14,349 bases of DNA from JADGGV01 sp035715725 (GTDB lineage: Bacteria > Gemmatimonadota > Gemmatimonadetes > Longimicrobiales > RSA9): NCBI GenBank assembly GCA_035715725.1, contig DASTKT010000001.1:1-14349 (forward strand). The letters run 5' to 3'. Both the position numbers and the translations under genes were made by a program. Positions 6,217-13,980 of this stretch are shown in pieces; the stretch's first letter is position 1, and every line of letters starts with the position of its first letter. A model generated the notes under the pieces. That model did no database searches, was not told the origin of the DNA, and worked only from the letters and a program-made list of their open reading frames with translations.

Positions 6217-8130
6217 ATGGCACGACTCACCCTGGCCATGCTCGTCCTGGCCGTGCCCGCGACCGCGTCCGTCGCCTACGTGCCACGCCCGGAGGCCTCC
6301 GCGGGTCCGGCCCCCGAGCGCGTCGTCGTGAACGACAACCGTACGCCCGCCGGCACGCTGCGCGGCGGCGTGCTGACCGTGCGCGTGGAGGTGCGGCGGT
6401 CCGACTGGCGCCCGGACGGCGAGGACGACCCGGGCATCGAGCTGCTGGCGTTCGCGGAAGACGGCGGCCCGCCGCGCATCCCGGGCCCGCTGATCCGCGT
6501 CGTCGAGGGGACCGAGATCCGCGCTTCGGTGCGCAACCCGCTCCCCGACGAGACGCTCGTGGTGCACGGCCTGGGCGCGCGCGCCGCGGCGCCGGGCGGC
6601 GGCGACACGATCCGTGTGGCGCCCGGCGCCACGAGGGAGGTGCGGTTCGTGGCCGGCGCGCCCGGGACGTACTGCTACTGGGGCTCGACGCGCGACGCCG
6701 CCAGCATGGCCGTGCGCTTCCGCGGGCGCGAGTCCCAGCTCTACGGCGCGCTCATAATCGACCCGGCCGGCAGCGAGGCCCCGCCGCGGGACCGCGTGCT
6801 CGTGATCGGCGTGTGGAGCGAGGTGCCGCTCCCGCAGATCCTGGACAGCAGCCGGACGCCGCTGCGCATGGTCATCAACGGCAAGGCCTGGCCGCACACC
6901 GAGCGCCTCGCCTACACGGCCGGGGACACGGTCCGCTGGCGCGTCGTGAACGCCAGTGCCGCCGTCCATCCGATGCACCTGCACGGCTTCTACTACCGCG
7001 TGGACCGGCGCGGCGACGGCGCGAGAGACTCCGCGTACGCCCCGGCGGACGCGCCGCTCGTCGTGACCGAGCGCATGGGACCGGGCCGGACGATGTCGCT
7101 CACCTGGGTCCCCGTGCGTCCGGGCAACTGGCTCTTCCACTGCCACGACAACGCGCACATCCAGCCGAGCGGCCCGCTGGGCGGCGCGGGCGAGCCGGCC
7201 AAGGCAGCGCCCGCGCACGCCGGCAACCACGCGCTCCGGACGATGGGCGGACTCGTGATGGGCGTGCAGGTGCGGCCGAGGCCGGGGATGGCGACGACGG
7301 CCGATCCACGCCCGCGGCGGCGGCTCCGGCTCGTCGCCCGCGTGGACTCCGGCGGCACGCCCGGCGAGCCGGCGTACGCGTTCGCGCTGGAGGATGGCTC
7401 GAGCCCGCGCGCGCCCGCGCCGGCGTCCGTTCCGGGGCCGCGCATCGTGCTGAAGCGCGGCGAGCCCGTGAGCATCACGGTCGTCAACGAGCTGCCGGAA
7501 GTCACATCCGTGCACTGGCACGGCATCGAGCTGGAGAGCTACTTCGACGGCGTCGCGGACTTCGCGGGAAGCGCCGGGCGGCTCGCGCCGGCCATCGCGC
7601 CGCGGGATTCCTTCGAGGCGCGCTTCACCCCGCCCCGCGCCGGAACGTTCATCTACCACACCCACATGGAGGAGCTGCGGCAGCAGCGCGCGGGCCTCTC
7701 GGGCGCTCTCGTCGTCATCGACCCGGAGGCGACGTTCGACCCCGCCACCGACATCGTGCTCCTCGTGAGCACGCCGCGGCGCGACGCGGACCGGGACCGC
7801 GCGTTCCTGAACGGCAGCACGTCGCCCGCGCCGCTCGAGCTGCGCACGGGCACCCGCTACCGGCTGCGCCTGATCAACATCCACACCTACCGTCCGAGCC
7901 TGCGCATCGAGCTGAGTCAGGATTCCACGCTGCTGCGCTGGCGCGCGCTGGCCAAGGACGGCGCCGACCTGCCGCCGTCCCGCGCCACGATCGCGCGCTC
8001 GTCGATCCAGATCGGAAACGGCGAGACGTACGACTTCGAGTTCGTGCCGGCGGCGCCCGGGGCGCTGCACGTGGACGTGAGGACCGGCGTGGGCGAGCTG
8101 CTCGTGTCGATGCCGGTCCGGGTGCGCTGA
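6217..8130 (+). CDS. Secreted four-cupredoxin multicopper oxidase, 637 aa
   Basis: Probable copper-dependent oxidase coupling oxidation of a phenol, metal ion or similar donor to reduction of O2 to water outside the cytoplasm. MARLTLAMLVLAVPATASVA is a Sec-type signal peptide. I read four cupredoxin domains. Domain 1 (about 35-185) has lost its ligands (VVHGLG, GTYCYWGS). Domain 2 (190-352) has HPMHLHG and FHCHDNAH, giving type 1 ligands His251, Cys309, His314 and trinuclear ligands His254, His256, His308, His310. Domain 3 (380-503) has HWHG and YHTH, giving His433, His435, His481, His483. Domain 4 (510-637) has no copper motif. The set is complete, but the motif pairs come in the opposite order to three-domain laccases. 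A loop of about 30 residues follows HCHDNAH. GGAG lies 8 bases before the ATG at 6217. It appears monocistronic. Confidence 0.92.
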   Translation: MARLTLAMLVLAVPATASVAYVPRPEASAGPAPERVVVNDNRTPAGTLRGGVLTVRVEVRRSDWRPDGEDDPGIELLAFAEDGGPPRIPGPLIRVVEGTEIRASVRNPLPDETLVVHGLGARAAAPGGGDTIRVAPGATREVRFVAGAPGTYCYWGSTRDAASMAVRFRGRESQLYGALIIDPAGSEAPPRDRVLVIGVWSEVPLPQILDSSRTPLRMVINGKAWPHTERLAYTAGDTVRWRVVNASAAVHPMHLHGFYYRVDRRGDGARDSAYAPADAPLVVTERMGPGRTMSLTWVPVRPGNWLFHCHDNAHIQPSGPLGGAGEPAKAAPAHAGNHALRTMGGLVMGVQVRPRPGMATTADPRPRRRLRLVARVDSGGTPGEPAYAFALEDGSSPRAPAPASVPGPRIVLKRGEPVSITVVNELPEVTSVHWHGIELESYFDGVADFAGSAGRLAPAIAPRDSFEARFTPPRAGTFIYHTHMEELRQQRAGLSGALVVIDPEATFDPATDIVLLVSTPRRDADRDRAFLNGSTSPAPLELRTGTRYRLRLINIHTYRPSLRIELSQDSTLLRWRALAKDGADLPPSRATIARSSIQIGNGETYDFEFVPAAPGALHVDVRTGVGELLVSMPVRVR

Positions 8131-8192
8131 CCGGGAGGGGCGAGCGCGGGACGCCTCGCGACGGCATGGCGGCGGCCGTCCCCGCGCTGCCA

Positions 8193-8212
8193 CCGCGCGC
8201 TCCGGTGCGCGG
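8193..8212. terminator. Hairpin with UNCG-type loop between convergent genes
   Basis: Bases 8193-8200 (CCGCGCGC) pair with 8205-8212 (GTGCGCGG), including one G-T pair, around TCCG. Read as RNA from the + strand this is C(UCCG)G, a member of the very stable UNCG tetraloop class. It lies between the convergent stops of the oxidase (8130) and the methyltransferase-like gene (8249), the right place to end the oxidase transcript. There is no T-tract. Confidence 0.45.
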
Positions 8213-8232
8213 GCGCCGCGCGGGCGCCGCGC
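8211..8232. repeat. Tandem 11-bp repeat, two copies
   Basis: GGGCGCCGCGC occurs twice back to back (8211-8221, 8222-8232), overlapping the right arm of the hairpin at 8193-8212. It lies in the gap between convergent genes. It is probably a simple replication-slippage product and no function is suggested. Confidence 0.7.
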
Positions 8233-8248
8233 GTCGGCGGCGAGCGGC

Positions 8249-8926
8249 TCACCAGACGTACGGCACGAGCCGGTACCTGACCTTGCGGCGGTACTCGTCG
8301 TAGCCGGGCAGGTTGGCCCGCAGGAAGCGCTCCTCGTAGAGCAGCCGCACCACGATCGTCGCGGCGAGCGCGGCGGCGATCGCCAGCGCCCAGACCGAGC
8401 CGAGCGCGAGCGGCGTGCCGAAGAACAGCAGCATCGCGCCCGCGTACATCGGGTGCCGCACCACGGCGTACGGTCCGGTCGTGATCACGCGCTGCCCGGA
8501 CGACACCTCGACGACGCTCGAGGCGTGACGGTTCTCCTGGAACACGCGGAAGATCGTCGCGAACGCGAGGGCCGTGAGCGCGTCGCCGAGAAGGATGACC
8601 CACAGCGGGAACCGCGTGCCGCGGCTGCGCCACTCGATCCCGGGGACGACGAGAAGGGCGATGAACAGGGCGGTCGCGGCGCCCTGGATCACCTTCTGGC
8701 TCCGCTCGCGCTCGGCGGCCGGGCCCGCGGCGAGCCGTCTCTCGATCAGGTCCGGCGCCCGCTTCAGGAAGTACAGCGTGATGACGAGCACGGCGGCCGA
8801 GAGCACGCCCCAGTAGACCCACGCCTGCCAGTACCGGAGCGACCAGGCCGGCAGGAACAGCAGCAGCGCGAGCGCCACCACGAACTGGCCGGCCCCGCCC
8901 AGCGCACGCTTCGAGAGCTCCGTCAT
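8249..8926 (-). CDS. Isoprenylcysteine carboxyl methyltransferase-family membrane protein, 225 aa
   Basis: Integral membrane protein of the ICMT/PEMT-like methyltransferase superfamily, which uses S-adenosylmethionine to methylate lipophilic or membrane-bound acceptors. Hydrophobic segments lie at about 11-29, 35-54, 84-96, 107-128 and 160-197. The signature ITTGPYAVVRHPMYAGA (residues 148-164) and the C-terminal LLYEERFLRANLPGYDEY, with its Glu-Glu pair, are the usual SAM-binding elements. Bacterial members are not expected to modify prenylated proteins and their substrates are mostly unknown. The ATG at 8924-8926 is chosen because AGGAG lies 6 bases upstream, while 14 further upstream residues in the same frame look non-coding. 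It begins 38 bases after the mocR-type stop on the same strand, so co-transcription with the regulator is likely. Confidence 0.88.
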   Translation of the reverse strand: MTELSKRALGGAGQFVVALALLLFLPAWSLRYWQAWVYWGVLSAAVLVITLYFLKRAPDLIERRLAAGPAAERERSQKVIQGAATALFIALLVVPGIEWRSRGTRFPLWVILLGDALTALAFATIFRVFQENRHASSVVEVSSGQRVITTGPYAVVRHPMYAGAMLLFFGTPLALGSVWALAIAAALAATIVVRLLYEERFLRANLPGYDEYRRKVRYRLVPYVW

Positions 8927-8964
8927 CCTCCGCTCCTGCACCCGGTCCGCGAGAACGGGCCGCC

Positions 8965-10660
<1,696 letters not shown>

Positions 10661-10674
<14 letters not shown>

Positions 10675-10708
10675 AATGCACGAATTTGGAGCTTGTAACG
10701 GGTCCAAA
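10661..10708. promoter_or_regulatory. Candidate MocR operator: three TTTGGA(C/G)C half-sites
   Basis: TTTGGACC (10661-10668) and TTTGGAGC (10685-10692) form a direct repeat with 24-base spacing, and GGTCCAAA (10701-10708) is the exact reverse complement of the first. MocR-family regulators often bind pairs of repeats in the gap to their divergent target; the TGGACC core resembles the CTGGAC-type direct repeats I recall for TauR. The third site lies within the -35/-10 spacer of the ahpD-like promoter candidate, and the first is inside the opening codons of mocR, so binding could affect both directions. The function is inferred from placement. Confidence 0.55.
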
Positions 10709-10711
10709 CAA
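10683..10711 (-). promoter_or_regulatory. Weak promoter candidate for the mocR-type gene
   Basis: On the minus strand TTGTTT (10706-10711) is separated by 17 bases from CAAATT (10683-10688). Transcription would start close to the ATG at 10672-10674, consistent with the missing Shine-Dalgarno sequence and a leaderless mRNA. Match to consensus is poor. It overlaps the ahpD-like promoter face to face. Confidence 0.3.
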
Positions 10712-10721
10712 GGGGTAGACT
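10693..10721 (+). promoter_or_regulatory. Sigma-70-like promoter candidate for the ahpD-like gene
   Basis: TTGTAA (10693-10698) and TAGACT (10716-10721) are separated by exactly 17 bases; each matches 4 of 6 consensus bases. They lie in the most AT-rich part of the gap, and transcription would begin near 10728, about 50 bases before the start codon. The GGTCCAAA half-site occupies part of the spacer. Confidence 0.5.
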
Positions 10722-10732
10722 TGGCTCGTCGC

Positions 10733-10750
10733 GCGGCTCGAACGAGCCGC
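10733..10750. promoter_or_regulatory. 18-bp inverted repeat in the ahpD-like leader
   Basis: GCGGCTCG (10733-10740) and CGAGCCGC (10743-10750) are perfect inverted repeats separated only by AA. The two-base centre is too short for a normal RNA hairpin loop without opening inner pairs, so a protein-binding operator is a fair reading. It would lie just downstream of the predicted transcription start and differs in sequence from the MocR-type half-sites. Confidence 0.45.
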
Positions 10751-10779
10751 GAACGTTACCGTCACGGGGAGCCTGATTC

Positions 10780-11289
10780 ATGTCGCCACTGAAGCCGCGC
10801 ATCGATCTCGAAGCCATCGCGCCGCGGGCCGAGCGGATCCTCGGCACGCTGGACGGCTACGTCGCCGGGCTGGGGCTGGAGCCAGCGCTGCTCGAGCTGG
10901 TGCGGCTGCGCGCATCGCAGCTGAACGGGTGCGCGTATTGCCTGGACATGCACACGAAGGATGCGCGGGCGCGAGGGGAGACGGAGCAGCGGCTGTACGC
11001 GCTGAGCGCCTGGCGGGAGACGCCGTTCTACAGCGACCGGGAGCGCGCTGCGCTGGCCTGGACGGAGGCGGTGACGCTGGTGGCGGACGGGCACGTGCCG
11101 GACGCGGTATACGACGAGGTGCGGGAGCAGTTCGACGAGGCCGGCGTCGTCGCGCTGACGCTGGCGGTCGTGGCGATCAACGGGTGGAACCGGCTGTCGA
11201 TCGCGTTCCGCTCCGTCGCTGGCACGTATCAACCGGCAGTGGCGGCGGCGCCGGCCGCGGAGCTGGCGGCGAGCGGCGTGGCGGGGTAG
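10780..11289 (+). CDS. Carboxymuconolactone decarboxylase-family / AhpD-like protein, 169 aa
   Basis: Member of the AhpD/CMD superfamily of small all-helical proteins. The key segment LRASQLNGCAYCLDMHTKDA holds the CxxCxxxH motif (Cys51, Cys54, His58) found in thiol-active AhpD-like members, which relay reducing power to peroxiredoxins; true decarboxylases usually lack this pair. DRERAALAWTEAVTLV and DEAGVVALTLAVVAINGWNR are also typical. The last 20 residues are a low-complexity Ala-rich tail. The ATG at 10780 has GGGGAG (10766-10771) 8 bases upstream. It is divergent from the mocR-type regulator, and a cupin follows after 102 bases; I recall this MocR/CMD/cupin grouping from other bacteria. 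Repair of oxidised thiols or handling of a carbonyl compound is plausible, but the substrate is unknown. Confidence 0.93.
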   Translation: MSPLKPRIDLEAIAPRAERILGTLDGYVAGLGLEPALLELVRLRASQLNGCAYCLDMHTKDARARGETEQRLYALSAWRETPFYSDRERAALAWTEAVTLVADGHVPDAVYDEVREQFDEAGVVALTLAVVAINGWNRLSIAFRSVAGTYQPAVAAAPAAELAASGVAG

Positions 11290-11295
11290 GCGCTG

Positions 11296-11335
11296 CGCCC
11301 GCGCGCCCCTCGGCCGGCCGAGGGGCGCGCGGGCG
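11296..11335. terminator. Perfect 40-bp palindrome between ahpD-like and cupin genes
   Basis: Every base from 11296 to 11315 pairs with its partner from 11335 back to 11316, giving two uninterrupted 20-base arms centred on GGCC|GGCC. It begins 6 bases after the ahpD-like stop codon and ends 56 bases before the cupin start. As RNA it folds into a very stable GC stem. It could end or attenuate transcription between the genes, protect the upstream mRNA from 3' exonucleases, or be a DNA cruciform or protein site. There is no T-tract. Confidence 0.6.
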
Positions 11336-11391
11336 AGGGTCGGCCGCCACGGCGCCTCGCGGTCCGGCGCCACCGGGGAAAGGAGGGCACC

Positions 11392-11841
11392 ATGATGGTT
11401 CGCGCGTGGTTGGTTTCCGCGGCGCTGGCGATCTCGGCGGCGAGCGTCGCCGGGATCGTTCTCGCGCGCACTCCGCTGGCCCGATCGGCGGACGGCGTGC
11501 CGCCGCCGTTCTCGCACGCGCTCCCCCGGCTGGCGGGCGACCGGCTCCGGGCGACGGTGGTAGAGGTCCCGTACGGCCCCGGCGAGTCCTCGCGCTCGCA
11601 CAGCCATCCATGCCCGGTGATCGGGTACGTGGTCGAGGGCGCGATCCGGTCGCAGGTCAAAGGCGAGCCGGAAGCCGTCTACCACGCCGGGGAGAGCTTC
11701 TACGAGGCACCGAACGGCGAGCATCGGGTGTCGGCGAACGCGAGCGCGACGGCGCCGGCGAAGCTCGTCGCGTTCTTCGTGTGCGACCGCGCGGGCCCGC
11801 TGCTGACGCCGGCGCCCGGAGCGAACCGGCCCGGGCGCTGA
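11392..11841 (+). CDS. Exported cupin-domain protein, 149 aa
   Basis: Small beta-barrel cupin with an N-terminal hydrophobic segment (WLVSAALAISAASVAGIVLA) that should export it or anchor it in the membrane. Cupin motif 1 is GESSRSHSHPCPVIGYVVEG, with the HxH pair at residues 70-72, and motif 2 is AGESFYEAPNGEHRVSAN, which fits the P-x-G-x2-H-x3-N pattern exactly. These residues normally bind a divalent metal, so a metal-dependent enzyme or ligand-binding protein is possible. Two start codons are adjacent (ATG ATG at 11392 and 11395); AAAGGAGG at 11379-11386 is spaced 5 and 8 bases from them, and the second fits slightly better. It probably belongs with the ahpD-like gene, but the strong palindrome between them could make its expression lower or separate. 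Confidence 0.9.
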   Translation: MMVRAWLVSAALAISAASVAGIVLARTPLARSADGVPPPFSHALPRLAGDRLRATVVEVPYGPGESSRSHSHPCPVIGYVVEGAIRSQVKGEPEAVYHAGESFYEAPNGEHRVSANASATAPAKLVAFFVCDRAGPLLTPAPGANRPGR

Positions 11842-11882
11842 GCGGGCGCTGTGGCGGAGGAGCCGCGGGAGGCGTGCGTCGT

Positions 11883-11899
11883 CCCGGCCTCACGCCGGG
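11883..11899. terminator. Short hairpin at the convergent gene ends
   Basis: CCCGGC (11883-11888) pairs with GCCGGG (11894-11899) around CTCAC. It lies 42 bases after the cupin stop and spans the stop codon of the opposing membrane-protein gene. The stem is only 6 bp with no T-tract, so this is a weak terminator call. Confidence 0.3.
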
Positions 11900-12396
11900 G
11901 CCGGGGCGGCCTCCGGCTCCCGCGCCGGCGGCGGCGTCGCCAGCCACGCGGAGAGCGCGCTCGGCAGCCCGACGGCGAAGATGTGGATCAGCAGGCCGTT
12001 GAGGACCACGGGGAGCGTCTTCGGCCCGCCGGCCGCCGCCGACAGCGGCACCACGACGAAGTTCATCACGCCGTAGACGGCGATGCCGTAGAGCGGCCCC
12101 CACAGCAGCGGCCGCTGCGCCAGCGTGCGCACGCGGCGGCTGGCCAGGTGGTACGTGGCGACGATGCACGCCGCGATGAACAGTTGAAGCACCCCGCCGA
12201 GCGCCGCCGTCGCCAGGCCGCCGCGGAACGCGGCCCGGCCCAGCAGCCCGCTCGCGATGCTCTGGAAGATGCGGATCGGCGCGGCGCCGCGCAGTCCGAA
12301 GAACACCAGCGCGTCGGTGATGTCCAGCACGGCGACGGCGAGGGCGCCGCAGAGCAGCGCGCGCGTGGCGGTGAGGGATGTCCTGGGTCGGACCAT
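11890..12396 (-). CDS. Four-helix membrane protein of unknown function, 168 aa
   Basis: Four hydrophobic segments are clear: about 13-35 (LLCGALAVAVLDITDALVFF), 62-84 (ATAALGGVLQLFIAACIVAT), 97-120 (LLWGPLYGIAVYGVMNFVVV) and 128-152. The tail is Pro/Ala/Glu-rich. Polar residues inside the first helix (Asp25, Asp28) and the segment GPLYGIAVYGVMNFVVVPLSA look like conserved features of a family I have seen only as hypothetical membrane proteins; I cannot name it. The ATG at 12394-12396 has GGAGG 6 bases upstream. It is transcribed alone, convergent with the cupin, and about 200 bases separate it from the next gene on the same strand. Function and partners are unknown. Confidence 0.85.
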   Translation of the reverse strand: MVRPRTSLTATRALLCGALAVAVLDITDALVFFGLRGAAPIRIFQSIASGLLGRAAFRGGLATAALGGVLQLFIAACIVATYHLASRRVRTLAQRPLLWGPLYGIAVYGVMNFVVVPLSAAAGGPKTLPVVLNGLLIHIFAVGLPSALSAWLATPPPAREPEAAPAPA

Positions 12397-12463
12397 GGTT
12401 TGCCTCCGGTGGACGGCCGCTTCGGGGTCGTGGGTCGGGGCCGTTCGGCGGCGCGGCGGCCGC

Positions 12464-12506
12464 TCGACAGGATAATGAGCGGAATATTCGACAGGATGAA
12501 CGGGAT
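12464..12506. repeat. Intergenic CAGGAT-type repeat, left copy (+ orientation)
   Basis: TCGACAGGAT occurs at 12464-12473 and again at 12488-12497, 24 bases apart, and the second copy continues to 12506 as GAACGGGAT. The 19-base stretch 12488-12506 matches the reverse complement of 13746-13764 at 17 positions. This block is more AT-rich than its surroundings. Iterated ACAGGAT-type motifs occur in gaps of several bacterial genomes; their role is unclear. Confidence 0.6.
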
Positions 12507-12597
12507 CGCATTCGGATGAGCGGAGGGCGGTGCGCAGGCGCCATCCGGCTGCCGCAGACTCCGGGGCGATGCGACCTGCGGTCCATCCGTCATCGGA

Positions 12598-13653
12598 TCA
12601 GGGCGCTCGGCCGGCGATCCCCGCCGCGGCCCGTAAGATCGGCTCCCGCTCGCCGCGCTGGAGCGCCCCGGCGATCTCCTCGTCCGACATGCCGGCGAGG
12701 CGTCCCAGGATCATGAGCGCGGCTCCGGCATGCCCGATGTTCTGCCAGTTTGCCATCTCGACCAGCGCCGGGAGGGAGCGGGCGCGGAGCAGCGCGAGCA
12801 ACGCCGGGTCCCTGCTCGCGGTGAGCTGCATCAGCGCGAGCGACGCCTTGTTGCGGTCCGTCCAGACGGGCGAGCCGAGCATCGCGACCAGCGGCTCGTA
12901 GGGTACGTGGATGCCGAGCTCCGGGCGGCGCTGCCCGAGCAGCGCGGTCAGCCAGAGCGCCCGCGTCGCATTGTTGCGGACCGTCTCGTCCGGGTCGCGG
13001 AGCGCGGTGGCGAGATCCTCCACGACGGTCCCCTTGTCGGCCACGTAGCCGAGGACCTGTGCCGCGAGGGCGCGCTGCGCCGGATCGGCCGCGTGGTGGA
13101 GCACGTCGCGCAGCTCGGGAGCGTAGCGAGCCGCGAGATCGACGAAGCGGAGCTGTACCGCCCGCGCGGCCGGCCAGTGCATGAGCGCGTGGCCCGCCGT
13201 GTCCATCTCGGCGAAGTCGCGGTGCGCGATCGCCTCGGCGAACGCGCGCTCGAACGCGTCCCCGGCCGCGAGCACCTCCGGCGGAAGGCGAACGGCGCCG
13301 CTCGGCGCCGGGGCGGAACGCAGCGTTGGCGCGCCGGTCTCCTCGACGCCGACGTAGAGCATGAGGCCGCCGGCCGCGGTGCAACAGACCGGTTCCAGTC
13401 GGGCCCGGCTGACGCCGGGCAGGGCCTCGACGCGGGCGATCGCCGCGGCCCGGGCGGCCGAATCCGGGATCGGCGCGCCCGGCGTGATCCCCACCGCCCG
13501 ACGCACGGCGCTGTCGGGGACCGTTCGGAGGCCGTAGAGATCCACGCTAGCGACCGGGATCGTGTCGAGACCCGGCTCCTGGCCGAGCGCGGGCGCAGCC
13601 AGGAGGACCGCGAGCAGCGCGGTCGCGCGGGTCAGGGGAGGCGAAATAGCCAT
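12598..13653 (-). CDS. Secreted protein with POTRA-like segment and HEAT-like helical repeats, 351 aa
   Basis: MAISPPLTRATALLAVLLAAPALG is a Sec-type signal peptide, cleaved before QEPGLD. Residues 33-104 (VASVDLYGLRTVPDSAVRRA, then RVEALPGVSRARLEPVCC, then LMLYVGVEE) have the strand-helix-helix-strand-strand pattern of a POTRA-like domain, and Cys90-Cys91 is an unusual adjacent pair. Residues about 130-345 are helical and contain HEAT-like repeats such as DPAQRALAAQVLGYV, DPDETVRNNATRALWL and TDRNKASLALMQLTA, which usually bind proteins. No catalytic motif is visible, so I infer a periplasmic or cell-surface scaffold. The ATG at 13651-13653 has GGAGAG close upstream. The gene is flanked by inverted copies of a short repeat and is divergent from the NamZ-like gene. 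Confidence 0.85.
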   Translation of the reverse strand: MAISPPLTRATALLAVLLAAPALGQEPGLDTIPVASVDLYGLRTVPDSAVRRAVGITPGAPIPDSAARAAAIARVEALPGVSRARLEPVCCTAAGGLMLYVGVEETGAPTLRSAPAPSGAVRLPPEVLAAGDAFERAFAEAIAHRDFAEMDTAGHALMHWPAARAVQLRFVDLAARYAPELRDVLHHAADPAQRALAAQVLGYVADKGTVVEDLATALRDPDETVRNNATRALWLTALLGQRRPELGIHVPYEPLVAMLGSPVWTDRNKASLALMQLTASRDPALLALLRARSLPALVEMANWQNIGHAGAALMILGRLAGMSDEEIAGALQRGEREPILRAAAGIAGRAP

Positions 13654-13745
13654 GATCTCTCCGAAGGAGTTCGGCCCGGCGGGGCGCCTCCCTCCGGCGC
13701 GCCGCGGGGCCGCTGAGCGAAGCGAACAACCGACGATCGGATCGT

Positions 13746-13764
13746 ATCCTGTTCGTCCTGTCGA
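13746..13764. repeat. Intergenic CAGGAT-type repeat, right copy (- orientation)
   Basis: Read on the minus strand this is TCGACAGGACGAACAGGAT. It differs at two positions from the + strand sequence at 12488-12506. The two copies therefore bracket the HEAT-like gene as an inverted pair about 1.24 kb apart. Confidence 0.65.
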
Positions 13765-13900
13765 TTAGAGGCGGTTGGAGGCCGGCTGCGCGCGTCGGGA
13801 GCGCCCGTCCCTAACGCGCGTGCCCCGGGCCCGATCTCGCCTCGGGCGCGGCGCCTGCGCCCACCCGCGAAATCGGCCCCACCCGCATCCCCGCCCGAAA

Positions 13901-13930
13901 TTGCGCCCCGTCCGCCCCGTCTCCTACTAT
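13901..13930 (+). promoter_or_regulatory. Weak promoter candidate for the NamZ-like gene
   Basis: TTGCGC (13901-13906) and TACTAT (13925-13930) are 18 bases apart in an otherwise GC-rich stretch, and would give a leader of about 45 bases. Only 3 and 4 consensus positions match. The one short AT-rich hexamer at the right distance is the main argument. Confidence 0.3.
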
Positions 13931-13980
13931 CCCCGCCCGCGGCTCGCGGCGCATCGGATCCTTCGACGGAGAGACACGAC

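Larger units (their letters stand above)
13654..13980. other. Divergent intergenic region upstream of the HEAT-like and NamZ-like genes
   Basis: No protein-like frame is seen in these 327 bases. They hold the right copy of the CAGGAT-type repeat (13746-13764), an adjoining 11-bp palindrome CGATCGGATCG (13734-13744), and an imperfect direct repeat beginning CGAAAT at 13868 and 13896, followed each time by a G/C-rich segment ending CCGC. A weak promoter candidate lies at 13901-13930. Promoters for both divergent genes are expected here. Confidence 0.55.

Noticed and set aside
5950..8193. Minus-strand extension of the transglutaminase-like frame through the oxidase gene
   Set aside because: The multicopper oxidase on the plus strand is unmistakable; the opposing translation is low-complexity. 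Protein-like sequence begins only near 5949.
12552..12581. Hairpin CCGCAG/CTGCGG downstream of the HEAT-like gene as terminator
   Set aside because: Only a 6-bp stem with an 18-base loop and no T-tract; expected by chance in this composition.
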